Source: Paraclostridium sordellii
GTDB taxonomy: Bacteria; Bacillota; Clostridia; Peptostreptococcales; Peptostreptococcaceae
DNA length: 64,000 nt
NCBI RefSeq assembly: GCF_000953675.1
Contig: NZ_LN679998.1
Span: 1,015,911 to 1,079,910 of the forward strand
Direction: 5' to 3'
Position numbers and translations under genes: made by a program. Position 1 is the first letter of the stretch; each line of letters begins with the position of its first letter. The notes beneath the pieces are model-generated. The model was given only the letters and a program-made list of their open reading frames with translations. It was not told where the DNA came from and did not search any database. Below, in pieces: positions 17,012 to 25,223 of the stretch.

Positions 17012-18004
17012 ATGAGAAAATATTTAGATGCGATTATATCACATGAAACAAAATATATGACCAAAGAGGAATGGTTAGAAGCAAGAAGAGGTGGTATAGG
17101 GGGAAGTGATGCAAGTTCAGTATTAGGTTTTAATCCATACAAAAGTTCAATAAGTGTTTATTTGGAAAAGATTCAACATAATAATTTATCTAAGGACTTG
17201 GAAAGAAAGGATGGAATAAGTTTAATTAATAAAAATCAATTTAAAGAAGAAGTAAGTTATAAGATGGAGCTAGGAAATAAGTTAGAAGAATTTGTAGCTC
17301 GTGAATTTACTTTAAAAACTGGTAAAAAGGTTAGGAATATAAATGGAATACTTAAAAATGATAATTATCCATTTGCTCTAGCTAATATTGATAGAGCTGT
17401 AGTTGGGGAGAAAGCATTTTTAGAGTGTAAGGTTACTAATAGTTTTTCAAAGAAGTTATGGAAAAAGGAAGTTCCTATGCATTATCAAATTCAAATGACT
17501 CATTATATGGCTGTAACTGGTGCTACTCATTGTTATGTTGCAGCACTTATAGGTAATGAAGATTTGGTTATTCATAAGATTTATAGGGATGAAGAACTTA
17601 TAAATAAGGTTATGAATTTGGAAAAAAGGTTTTGGGATGAGTGTGTATTAGGTGAAAGTTTACCAAATCCAGATGGAAGTGATGATTATTCTAATATGAT
17701 TCAAGGAATTTATAAAGATAGTAAAAAAGAAGAGCTTATTTTATTTGAAAAAGATGATTTGATGAGTAGGTATGATGAAGTTTGTGAGCTTTCAAAGGAT
17801 ATTTCTAAGGAGAAAAAGACTATAGAACAATATATTCAAAGTCAGATGAAAGATTATGAAGTAGCTTATCTTGGGGATAGAAAGATTACTTGGAAAACTC
17901 AGATTAGAAATAGTTTGGATAGTAAAAAGCTTAAAAAAGAATATCCTGAGTTGGTGGATAGATATATGAAAACTACTACATCAAGGGTTTTTAGGATGAG
18001 TTAG
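17012..18004 (+). CDS. YqaJ-family phage recombination exonuclease
   Basis: 330 aa with the YqaJ nuclease signature: GGIGGSDASSVLGFNPYKS near residue 30, and the lambda-exonuclease-like core with ANIDRAV, FLECKVTNS and PMHYQIQMTHYMAVTG (catalytic E-x-K in LECK and Q of YQIQ). It resects DNA for the annealing protein RecT encoded next. The gene order yqaJ-recT-dnaD-dnaC equals that of the B. subtilis skin element. AGGGGGA SD. Confidence 0.9.
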   Translation: MRKYLDAIISHETKYMTKEEWLEARRGGIGGSDASSVLGFNPYKSSISVYLEKIQHNNLSKDLERKDGISLINKNQFKEEVSYKMELGNKLEEFVAREFTLKTGKKVRNINGILKNDNYPFALANIDRAVVGEKAFLECKVTNSFSKKLWKKEVPMHYQIQMTHYMAVTGATHCYVAALIGNEDLVIHKIYRDEELINKVMNLEKRFWDECVLGESLPNPDGSDDYSNMIQGIYKDSKKEELILFEKDDLMSRYDEVCELSKDISKEKKTIEQYIQSQMKDYEVAYLGDRKITWKTQIRNSLDSKKLKKEYPELVDRYMKTTTSRVFRMS

Positions 18005-18012
18005 CTAGCCTT

Positions 18013-18096
18013 GTGATGTGGTTATATCATTTTCCTTCACTGAAAGCCTAAAGGGCAAGGCTTTAACGTTTCGTCAAATTGATATAACCACATCAC
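18013..18096 (+). ncRNA. Structured hairpin element, copy 1 (after yqaJ)
   Basis: Perfect 16-bp closing stem GTGATGTGGTTATATC (18013-18028) / GATATAACCACATCAC (18081-18096). The 52-nt interior has CCTTCACTG, a second stem AAAGCC/GGCTTT with loop TAAAGGGCAA, and a small ACG-TTT-CGT hairpin. Copy 2 after recT (19314-19406) keeps the interior almost unchanged while the closing stem has a different sequence, still perfectly paired. That pattern supports selection for structure. Function unknown; it could act as an RNA element in the early transcript. Confidence 0.7.
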
Positions 18097-18201
18097 TTAG
18101 TAGCTACTAAACTATATTTGTAAAGTAGAAGCTTTAACGTTTCGTCAAATTGATATAACCACATCACTTAATAGTTACTAAACTATATTTGTGAAGTAGA
18201 A
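18060..18201 (+). repeat. 71-bp tandem duplication of the 3' half of the hairpin element
   Basis: Units 18060-18130 and 18131-18201 differ at 3 of 71 positions. Each starts in the GGCTTT arm and includes the right closing-stem arm, so the second unit has no left partner next to it, but its right arm could compete for the same left arm. Confidence 0.9.
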
Positions 18202-18254
18202 GGCTTTTACCTTATCCAATACTCTAGCTTAATTTAAATGGTAGGCAAGTGAGA

Positions 18255-18509
18255 TTATATAATTTGAAATATGATTAAAAAAATGATAAATAAAAGGGCT
18301 AGTATTGGTCTTATTATTTTACTTGTTTTTTTAGATTCTTTGTAAGATATAAGTCCTTGATAAATAATTGGAATCCAACTAATAATTATAGCTAAAAGTA
18401 CTAAGGGAATAGCTACATTACGAGGTAAATTTATACATGCGAACATAATTGAAAGTCCTATTACAATGAAAATATTAAAATTACCTTTAGGGGAGAAGAA
18501 ATTTTTCAA
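18255..18509 (-). CDS. Small membrane protein, antisense within the phage operon
   Basis: 84 aa with three hydrophobic helices (IFIVIGLSIMFACI, AIPLVLLAIIISWIPI, ILALLFIIFLIIF) and a basic segment between the second and third. The start is TTG with a strong AAGGAGG SD 8 nt upstream on the minus strand, which favours a real gene. It lies between yqaJ and recT but runs against them, so it may be a lysogeny-expressed (moron-like) gene. No family recognised. Confidence 0.6.
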   Translation of the reverse strand: MKNFFSPKGNFNIFIVIGLSIMFACINLPRNVAIPLVLLAIIISWIPIIYQGLISYKESKKTSKIIRPILALLFIIFLIIFQII

Positions 18510-18588
18510 AAGGGAAGCCTCCTTATATATTTATAAGTTAATTGTAGTTACTATATATAAAAAATTCAATAAAGGGGAGATATTTATT

Positions 18589-19332
18589 ATGAGTAAGTTA
18601 AAAAGTGCACTTCAAAGTAAGGAAGCTAAGGGAGATGGATTAACTGTAAGTAAAAGTTATGCTATGAAACAGTTGATGATAAAGATGAAAAATGATATTA
18701 AAGAAGTACTTCCAAGTCATTTCTGTATAGATAATTTTCAAAAGTCTTCTATTAACACATATAACCTAGATAAGTCTTTACAAGAATGTGAAGCAACAAC
18801 TTTTATATCTGCAATGATAGAGTGTGCAAAGTTAGGACTTGAGCCTAATAATATCTTAGGACAAGCTTATTTAGTTCCAGTTTGTGTTGATGGAGTTAAT
18901 AAGGTTGAGTTTCAACTAGGGTATAAGGGGCTTATAGAACTAGCATATAGAAGTGGTAAGATTAAGAGTTTGTATGCTAATGAAGTTTTTGAAAAGGATG
19001 AATTTCATATAGACTATGGTCTAGATCAAAAGCTTATTCACAAACCATTTTTAGGTGGAGATAGAGGTGAAGTTATAGGATATTATGCAGTTTATCAAAT
19101 GGATAATAGGGGAGCTAGCTTTGTGTTTATGACTCGTGATGAAATTTTAGGTCATTCTAGAAAATATAGTAGAAGTTTTGGATGTGATTTATGGGAAAGT
19201 GAATTTGATGCTATGGCTAAAAAAACAGTTATAAAGAAGTTACTTAAATATGCACCACTAAGTATTGAACTTCAAAAGTCAGTATCTGTAGATGAAAGTG
19301 TTAAGGGAATTGGTTGTATTGGAGTTATATAG
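18589..19332 (+). CDS. recT: RecT family single-strand annealing protein
   Basis: 247 aa. Typical RecT text: ECAKLGLEPNNILGQAYLVP, VEFQLGYKGLIELAYRSGKI, and DLWESEFDAMAKKTVIKKLL near the end. It anneals complementary strands and pairs with the upstream YqaJ nuclease. The open frame extends to 18466, but ATG 18589 has the SD (AAAGGGGAG) and matches the family start. The last six codons form the left arm of hairpin copy 2, so the stop codon lies within a conserved structure. Confidence 0.95.
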   Translation: MSKLKSALQSKEAKGDGLTVSKSYAMKQLMIKMKNDIKEVLPSHFCIDNFQKSSINTYNLDKSLQECEATTFISAMIECAKLGLEPNNILGQAYLVPVCVDGVNKVEFQLGYKGLIELAYRSGKIKSLYANEVFEKDEFHIDYGLDQKLIHKPFLGGDRGEVIGYYAVYQMDNRGASFVFMTRDEILGHSRKYSRSFGCDLWESEFDAMAKKTVIKKLLKYAPLSIELQKSVSVDESVKGIGCIGVI

Positions 19333-19406
19333 TATCTTCCTTCACTGTAAAGCCTAAAGAGCACGGCTTTAACGTTTTGTCAGATTGCTATATAACTCCA
19401 ATACAA
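19314..19406 (+). ncRNA. Structured hairpin element, copy 2 (overlaps recT stop)
   Basis: A 19-bp closing stem: TGTATTGGAGTTATATAG (19315-19332, plus T19314) pairs with CTATATAACTCCAATACA (19388-19405, plus A19406). The interior matches copy 1 nearly base for base: CCTTCACTG, AAAGCC-TAAAGAGCAC-GGCTTT, AACGTTTTGTCA. In the small inner hairpin C changes to T, keeping a G-U pair. The left arm encodes the recT C-terminus, so the right arm is matched to coding sequence. Confidence 0.7.
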
Positions 19407-19457
19407 GCCTATATGTAGGTTGAGGAAAAATAAATAAAAGAAAAGAGGAATATATTT

Positions 19458-20333
19458 ATGGCAGTTTACAGGCATATACACATAGATTTTTGGCAAGATG
19501 GTTTTGTACTTGATTTAACACCAGAGGAGAAGTACTTTTATATGTATTTAATGACTAATAGTAAGACAAGTCAATGTGGAATTTATGAGCTTCCTAAAAG
19601 GATTATGGAAACAGAGACAGGATATAACAGAGAAACTATTGAGAAGCTAATTTCTAGGTTTAAGGAGTATGAAAAGATTATTTACTGTGAAGAGACTAAG
19701 GAGATTTTTCTTTTAAATTGGATGAAGCATAATAAGGCAAATAGTCCACAGGTTAAAAAGTGTATAGAAAAAGAATTAAATAAGATTAAGAATAAAGAGT
19801 TTATAGGTGTATTTTTAGATGTATGCAAAGAGATTAAATATAGTATAGATACCCTATCTATAGACTATGGGGAAAAAGAAAAAGAAGAAAAAAAAGAAAA
19901 ACAAAAATATAAAGAAAAAGACGAAAATGAAAAAATTAATTTAAGTATGTATATAAAAAATAATATAAGTCAGTATGCTAAGCTTTATGAAGAAAATATA
20001 GGACTTATTAATGGGATAGCTAGTGAATGGTTAATTGAAGTTAGTGAAAATGTTGATATTAGATTGTTTAAAAAAGCTTTAGAGATAGCTACTTGTAATA
20101 GTTGTTGTAATCAGGGTTATGTTAATGGGATTTTAAAGCAGTGGAGAAGTAATAATATTAGGAGTTTAGAAGATTTAAATGCCTATAAGTTAAATAAGGA
20201 TAAAAAAGGGGGAGCTAATCATGATAAGTATCAAAGAGCAGTTGATGAAGAGGAACAAGAATTTTATAGAAAGCCAACAGAAAAAGAGCTTAAAGAATTT
20301 AAAAAGTTCCTTGAAGAAAATACAAAGCTATAA
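19458..20333 (+). CDS. DnaD-domain phage replisome organizer
   Basis: 291 aa. N-terminal winged helix (LDLTPEEKYFYMYLMTNSKT, GIYELPKRIMETETGYNRE), a Lys/Glu-rich linker (about residues 135-160), and a C-terminal DnaD/DnaB2 domain (GIASEWLIEVSENVDIRLFK, YVNGILKQWRSNNI). It recruits the helicase loader to the phage origin. GAAAAGAGG SD. The last 113 nt overlap the next gene in another frame. Confidence 0.9.
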   Translation: MAVYRHIHIDFWQDGFVLDLTPEEKYFYMYLMTNSKTSQCGIYELPKRIMETETGYNRETIEKLISRFKEYEKIIYCEETKEIFLLNWMKHNKANSPQVKKCIEKELNKIKNKEFIGVFLDVCKEIKYSIDTLSIDYGEKEKEEKKEKQKYKEKDENEKINLSMYIKNNISQYAKLYEENIGLINGIASEWLIEVSENVDIRLFKKALEIATCNSCCNQGYVNGILKQWRSNNIRSLEDLNAYKLNKDKKGGANHDKYQRAVDEEEQEFYRKPTEKELKEFKKFLEENTKL

Positions 20334-20997
20334 TTGTGATAAATGTCGTGATTTAACTTTTATATTAGATGGTGATGTTGCTGTTTCTTGTGATTGTAGA
20401 AGTTTAAGACAAACTGAGAGTATTTTAAAGTTAAGTGGGATAAGTGAGGAGTTTAGGAAAAAGACTTTTGATAGTTTTAATTATGCTTATGATATACAGA
20501 CTATTGATGCTTATAGTAAGGCTATTGGGTATTATAGTAGTTTTTTAGATATTAGAAGTAGTAGGAAAAATTCTATTATGTTTTTAGGGCAAGTGGGTTC
20601 GGGGAAAACTCACTTGTCCCTGGCTATAGCCAATAAGCTTATGGATGATGGTTTTGGTGTTTTGTATATGCCATATAGGGACGTTATAACTAGGATTAAG
20701 CAAAATGTAATGAATGGTGAGGAGTATGAGAGGATTGTTAATAGGTATAAAAATGCTAAAGTTCTTTTGATTGATGATTTGTTTAAGGGGAGTATTAGTA
20801 AAAGTGATGTTAATATTGTCTTTGAAATAGTTAATTTTAGGTATTTTAATAATTTGCCTATGATTGTAAGTTGTGAAAAGGGTGTAGATGAGTTGTTGGA
20901 TATTGATGAGGCAATTGGTAGTAGGTTAATTGAGATGAGCAAGGATTATTTGGTTGAGATGAAGGGGAGAAAGCTTAATTTTAGGGTTTATGGATAA
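20221..20997 (+). CDS. DnaC-like helicase loader ATPase
   Basis: 258 aa. AAA+ domain with Walker A GQVGSGKTHL and Walker B VLLIDDLFKG; a Cys cluster (CDKCRDLTF, VSCDC) precedes it, as in many Firmicute phage DnaC proteins. It loads replicative helicase together with the DnaD protein. ATG 20221 has a good AAGGGGGAG SD 7 nt away, which supports the long overlap with dnaD. Last recognisable gene of the phage relic; no SSB, terminase or head genes follow. Confidence 0.9.
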   Translation: MISIKEQLMKRNKNFIESQQKKSLKNLKSSLKKIQSYNCDKCRDLTFILDGDVAVSCDCRSLRQTESILKLSGISEEFRKKTFDSFNYAYDIQTIDAYSKAIGYYSSFLDIRSSRKNSIMFLGQVGSGKTHLSLAIANKLMDDGFGVLYMPYRDVITRIKQNVMNGEEYERIVNRYKNAKVLLIDDLFKGSISKSDVNIVFEIVNFRYFNNLPMIVSCEKGVDELLDIDEAIGSRLIEMSKDYLVEMKGRKLNFRVYG

Positions 20998-21262
20998 AAG
21001 GTAATTAACTGTTATGTTATAATAAATGATGGTTGTTATATATTGCGAAGTTAATTATTTAGTATAAATAGTAGTGAACTGTACCATAAGTAATATTTCA
21101 AATTATAATTTATCTGTAAGTTTATATAATAAATAATTTTTACATTTATTTTTCATAAAAATTTATATTGTTATATTATATAAAAAATGGAATTAGATAT
21201 TATGATAATAATAAAAATAAAGATGAAATAACACCAAAATTATTATAAGGGGAGTGAGTACT

Positions 21263-22021
21263 ATAGAGAAAACTTATAAAACAAGTGAAGTAGCTAAAAT
21301 GATAGGAATACATCCAAATACTGTACGTATGTATGAGGATTTAGAGTTAATATCAAAACCTAGTAGAAAAGATAATGGGTATCGTGTATTTACAGATTTG
21401 CATATATATCAGTTTAAGTTAGCACGTAAGGTTTTCGAAGTTGAAGTTCTACAAAATGGATTAAGAAAAAAGGCTATAGCTATTGTTAAGATGTTAGCTA
21501 AACAAGATTTTGATGGAGCTATTGTATTAACTAATCAGTATATTAAATCTATTAAAAAAGAGATTGATAATGCTAATGAGGCTGTAGATATTGCAGGAAA
21601 ATTAATAAATGGATTAAATCATGAAAAAGACTTTAATTTAAAGCGTAAAGAAGTTTCAGAATTGCTTGGAATATCTATGGATACTCTTCGTAACTGGGAG
21701 ATGAATGGATTGGTAAATATTAAGAGAAAGCAAAATGGATATAGGATTTACACTTATGAAGATATCCAACGCTTAAAGGTTATTCGTTCTCTTAAATGTG
21801 GTAATTATTCTCTTTCTGCTATACTTAGAATGCTTAATAAATTATCAGAGAATAATGAAGCTGATATTAATGAAATATTAAATTCACCTGATGAAAATGA
21901 AGATATTATTTCAGTATGTGACAAGCTTATAATTTCTTTGAATTTAGCTATCCAAAATGCTGAGGAAATATTAGAAATGTTATATGAAATGAAAAGAAAA
22001 TATTCAAACCCTCCACTTTAA
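21263..22021 (+). CDS. MerR-family regulator with two HTH domains, probable ATA start
   Basis: About 252 aa. First MerR HTH at residues 1-60 (YKTSEVAKMIGIHPNTVRMY, EDLELISKPSR), a helical middle, then a second MerR HTH (KRKEVSELLGISMDTLRNWE, NGYRIYTYEDIQRL). A GTG at 21254 would overlap the SD AAGGGGAG (21247-21254), whereas ATA at 21263 is 8 nt after it and gives the expected MerR N-terminus (MEKTYKTSEV if read as Met). It precedes an ABC exporter pair, which it probably controls. Confidence 0.8.
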   Translation: MEKTYKTSEVAKMIGIHPNTVRMYEDLELISKPSRKDNGYRVFTDLHIYQFKLARKVFEVEVLQNGLRKKAIAIVKMLAKQDFDGAIVLTNQYIKSIKKEIDNANEAVDIAGKLINGLNHEKDFNLKRKEVSELLGISMDTLRNWEMNGLVNIKRKQNGYRIYTYEDIQRLKVIRSLKCGNYSLSAILRMLNKLSENNEADINEILNSPDENEDIISVCDKLIISLNLAIQNAEEILEMLYEMKRKYSNPPL

Positions 22022-22052
22022 CACCATACTTTTGTTTGGTGTTATTATTTTT
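22020..22052 (+). terminator. Hairpin between merR and ABC genes
   Basis: AACACCA ... TGGTGTT followed by ATTATTTTT, overlapping the merR stop. It may partly separate regulator and exporter expression. Confidence 0.65.
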
Positions 22053-22078
22053 ACATCAAACAAGAGGAGGATGTAAAA

Positions 22079-22798
22079 ATGGATTATGCAATTAAGGTAG
22101 ATAAACTATCAAAAAATTATCAAAGTTATGTAGCGGTAGATAACTTAAGTTTTGAAGTAAAAAAAGGAACTGTATTTGGGTTACTTGGAGCTAATGGAGC
22201 AGGGAAGAGTACAAGTATTGAATGTATACTTGGAACTAAAAAGATAGATAAGGGTGAAGTTTCAATACTAGGATTAAATCCAATATATAATCGTAAAGAG
22301 TTATTTGAAAGAGTTGGAGTTCAGTTTCAAGAAGCTAATTATCAAGAAAATATAAGAGTTGAAGAGCTTTGTGAAGTGACATCATCACTTTATAAAAATC
22401 CAGCTAATTATAAGGAGCTATTACAAAGGTTCGGAATTGAAGAAAAAAGTAAAACTTTAGTAAAGGAGATGTCAGGAGGACAAAAGCAAAGATTGTTTAT
22501 TATACTTGCACTTATTCCTAATCCGGAAGTAGTATTTTTAGATGAGCTTACAACTGGACTTGATGCAAGAGCAAGAAGAGATGTATGGCAAATATTAAAA
22601 GACTTAAAGAAAAAAGGTTTAACAATTGTGTTAACTTCACATTTTATGGATGAGGTAGAAGTATTATGTGATATTATTTGTATTCTTAAAAAAGGAAAGG
22701 TAGTATTTCATGGAACAGTTAAAGAGGCTATTGAAGCAAGCCCTTATGAAAAATTAGAAGATGCATATCTTTGGTATACGGATGAGGAGGTAGTGTAA
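22079..22798 (+). CDS. ABC transporter ATP-binding protein (ABC-2 exporter type)
   Basis: 239 aa with Walker A GANGAGKST, signature MSGGQKQRL, Walker B VVFLDELTTGLD and switch His in LTSHFMDE. It belongs to the drug/ABC-2 exporter ATPase group, in which Glu follows the Walker B Asp. AAGAGGAGG SD. Its stop is one base before the permease ATG (coupled translation). With the MerR gene upstream it forms a MerR-ATPase-permease cassette that probably confers efflux of a drug or peptide. Confidence 0.9.
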   Translation: MDYAIKVDKLSKNYQSYVAVDNLSFEVKKGTVFGLLGANGAGKSTSIECILGTKKIDKGEVSILGLNPIYNRKELFERVGVQFQEANYQENIRVEELCEVTSSLYKNPANYKELLQRFGIEEKSKTLVKEMSGGQKQRLFIILALIPNPEVVFLDELTTGLDARARRDVWQILKDLKKKGLTIVLTSHFMDEVEVLCDIICILKKGKVVFHGTVKEAIEASPYEKLEDAYLWYTDEEVV

Positions 22799-22799
22799 T

Positions 22800-23543
22800 A
22801 TGAGGTCATTTATTACAATGTTAAAAACAGAGTTGAAGTTATCATTAAGAGGACTGGATATGTTTATATTTGCTATATGCATGCCTATAGTTGTACTTGT
22901 AGTAATGGGTATTATTTATGGAAGCAAACCTGCTTTCGAAGGTGCAAATTATACATTTTTAGAGCAATCATTTGGGGCAATAACAACTATTGCAATTTGC
23001 GCGGGAGGAGTTATGGGATTACCTTTAGTAGTTTCAGATTATAGAAGTAAGCATATTTTAAAGAGGTTTAAAGTAACACCTGTTAATCCAATAGTTATAT
23101 TATTAGTACAAGTGACCATATATGCTCTATACTCTTTAGTATCTATGATTTCATTATTTTTAGTATCTAAACTTTTCTTTAAATTTAATGTGCAAGGAAG
23201 TATTTTAAACTTCATTTTAGGATGGCTACTTGTTATGATTTCAATGTTTAGTATTGGAATTATGGTTGGTGGTATATCAAAAGATTCAAAAATTGCTGGA
23301 GTTATAGCAAGTGTATTATATTTTCCTATGTTGATATTTTCAGGGGCGACAATACCATATGAGGTTATGCCAAATATAATGAAAAACATAGTAGATGTAT
23401 TTCCGCTTACACAAGGAATAAAAATACTAAAAGCAGCAATTTTAGGACAATATGTTGATAATATTATAATACCAATAGTTATTATGTTAATAATAACTGC
23501 TATTTCTTCAATAGTTGCAATTAAGTGCTTTAAATGGGAATAA
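22800..23543 (+). CDS. ABC-2 type transporter permease
   Basis: 247 aa, six hydrophobic helices, starting MRSFITMLKTELKLSLRGLD and containing the ABC-2 feature FPMLIFSGATIPYEVMP before the last two helices. The partner is the upstream ATPase (GGAGG SD inside its 3' end). Substrate unknown. The gene is followed by degenerate sequence and then a terminator. Confidence 0.9.
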   Translation: MRSFITMLKTELKLSLRGLDMFIFAICMPIVVLVVMGIIYGSKPAFEGANYTFLEQSFGAITTIAICAGGVMGLPLVVSDYRSKHILKRFKVTPVNPIVILLVQVTIYALYSLVSMISLFLVSKLFFKFNVQGSILNFILGWLLVMISMFSIGIMVGGISKDSKIAGVIASVLYFPMLIFSGATIPYEVMPNIMKNIVDVFPLTQGIKILKAAILGQYVDNIIIPIVIMLIITAISSIVAIKCFKWE

Positions 23544-23554
23544 AAATGATACAT

Positions 23555-23790
23555 TTGTAGCTGTTATTAGAAGAGTGAGTATAAAACATATTACTGAAAG
23601 CTAGGTTTACTAAAAGGAAGGCTTAAAAATATCAGAATGGAGGTTTTCATATAGGTAACATTGCAATTATCCCTCATAAATAGTTAGAGGTAACGGAGAT
23701 ACTATTGAGGAGTTTTATAAAATGGAAAAACCTCACTTAATACCGATACGTAGAACCGTATCACAAATAAGTGATATATCAAAATAAATA
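23555..23790 (+). pseudogene. Possible degenerate coding sequence
   Basis: Two short frames, interrupted by stops and shifted relative to each other, look protein-like: GGFHIGNIAIIPHK (about 23640-23680) and, in another frame, TIEEFYKMEKPHLIPIRR (about 23700-23755). They could be the broken tail of one gene. I do not recognise the family. Confidence 0.3.
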
Positions 23791-23792
23791 CA

Positions 23793-23835
23793 ATAAAGGT
23801 AGACGAGGTATTAATCCCTCATCTACCTTATTTTC
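23793..23835. terminator. Bidirectional terminator before dpaL
   Basis: AAGGTAGACGAGG ... CCCTCATCTACCTT with A/T tracts on both sides, at the 3' end of dpaL. Confidence 0.8.
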
Positions 23836-25062
23836 TTAAATTGATGTATAAGCACCATCCCATACTATTCTTTTATAATTTTCAGGATCAGTATCACCTT
23901 CTGTACTTATAATAAGTATTTTTGAATCTTTATTTATGTTTAATTTATCCGCTATTTCTTTTAAACTATCTTCCTCTAAAATTAAACTTAAAACTCCTAG
24001 ACCTACTGCACCAGATTCTCCAGATATTACTTTAGGGTCTCCTTTTAATGGGTTAGCAAGTATTCTCATTGCTCTTGCAGATACATAATCAGGGCAAGAA
24101 ATATACATGTCAGAATAATCTCTTAAAATATTCCATCCTATAGTATTAGGCTCACCACAATTAAGTCCTGCCATTATAGTTTCCATAAAACCTGTAACAG
24201 CATGTGGTTTTTGATCATTTATTTCTGCTGATTTAAATATACATGCTGCTTCACTTGGTTCAACTATAGTAGTTATTGGTCTATTATTGCCAAATACATA
24301 TTCTAAATATCCTTGTACAGTTCCAGCAAAAGATCCAACCCCTGCCTGAAGGAATACATGAGTAGGAATTCCCTTATTTAAAGAATTTATTTGCTCAATG
24401 GCTTCATCAATAAGAGTAACATATCCTTGCATAATCCAAGTTGGAATTTCTTCATAACCATCCCAAGCAGTATCTTGTATAATAACACCATTATTTTCAT
24501 GAGCATATTTAGTAGCTAACCTTACTGCATCATCATAATTTAAGTCTGTTATAGATGCTTTTGCACCTTCTTTTTTTATATTATTTAATCTTATCTCAGA
24601 AGATCCTTTTGGCATAAATACTACTGATTTTTGTCCAATTTGATTCGCAGCCCAAGCAATTCCTCTCCCATGATTTCCATCAGTTGCTGTTACGAAAGTT
24701 ATATCTCCAAGCTTTTCTTTTATATATTGACTATTTAATATTTCAAAAGAAAGTTCTGAAATATCCATATTTAGTTTTTTTGCTAGATATTTTCCAATAG
24801 CATATGAACCACCAAGACTTTTAAATGCATTAAGTCCAAATCTATAAGACTCATCTTTTATCCATATATCACTAACACCGAATTCCTTCGCTAAATTATT
24901 TAAACTGTGAAGGGGAGTTACTTTATATTCTGAAAAACTCTTATGAAATTCTCTAATTTTTTCTATTTCTTCTTTGTTAAGAAAGTCTATACTCGTTTTA
25001 GATTTGTGTAAATTTCTCGCGTTTTCATTTTGTATATATTTAATATCTTTTATATTTCTCAT
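23836..25062 (-). CDS. dpaL: Diaminopropionate ammonia-lyase (PLP enzyme)
   Basis: 408 aa, family length. It converts 2,3-diaminopropionate to pyruvate and two ammonia. PLP-binding Lys81 lies in RFGLNAFKSLGGS. Other family text: TATDGNHGRGIAWAA, ESGAVGLGVL (phosphate/PLP loop) and MAGLNCGEPN. Also known as YgeX type. Divergent from an AraC regulator with a 160-bp spacer, which suggests regulated amino acid catabolism. SD on the minus strand is AGGAG. Confidence 0.95.
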   Translation of the reverse strand: MRNIKDIKYIQNENARNLHKSKTSIDFLNKEEIEKIREFHKSFSEYKVTPLHSLNNLAKEFGVSDIWIKDESYRFGLNAFKSLGGSYAIGKYLAKKLNMDISELSFEILNSQYIKEKLGDITFVTATDGNHGRGIAWAANQIGQKSVVFMPKGSSEIRLNNIKKEGAKASITDLNYDDAVRLATKYAHENNGVIIQDTAWDGYEEIPTWIMQGYVTLIDEAIEQINSLNKGIPTHVFLQAGVGSFAGTVQGYLEYVFGNNRPITTIVEPSEAACIFKSAEINDQKPHAVTGFMETIMAGLNCGEPNTIGWNILRDYSDMYISCPDYVSARAMRILANPLKGDPKVISGESGAVGLGVLSLILEEDSLKEIADKLNINKDSKILIISTEGDTDPENYKRIVWDGAYTSI

Positions 25063-25223
25063 AGTTTTTATCTCCTAAAATTATTTATTTATTAATTATA
25101 ATTATATTGACTAAATTAGAGAAAATATATAATAATATAAGCAATAAATATCGTTATATTATCTTTATGATTAAATTACATATAAATTTAAAAAATTAAA
25201 ATTAGCAAAAAGAGGGTGAAGTT

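Noticed and set aside
18013-19406. The phage hairpins as MITE-type transposable elements
   Set aside because: The terminal arms differ completely between copies while the interior is conserved, the reverse of what conserved terminal inverted repeats would show.
14891-20997. A complete prophage
   Set aside because: No integrase, attachment sites, terminase, head, tail or lysis genes are seen around the early module; the amidase at 59 kb is far away.
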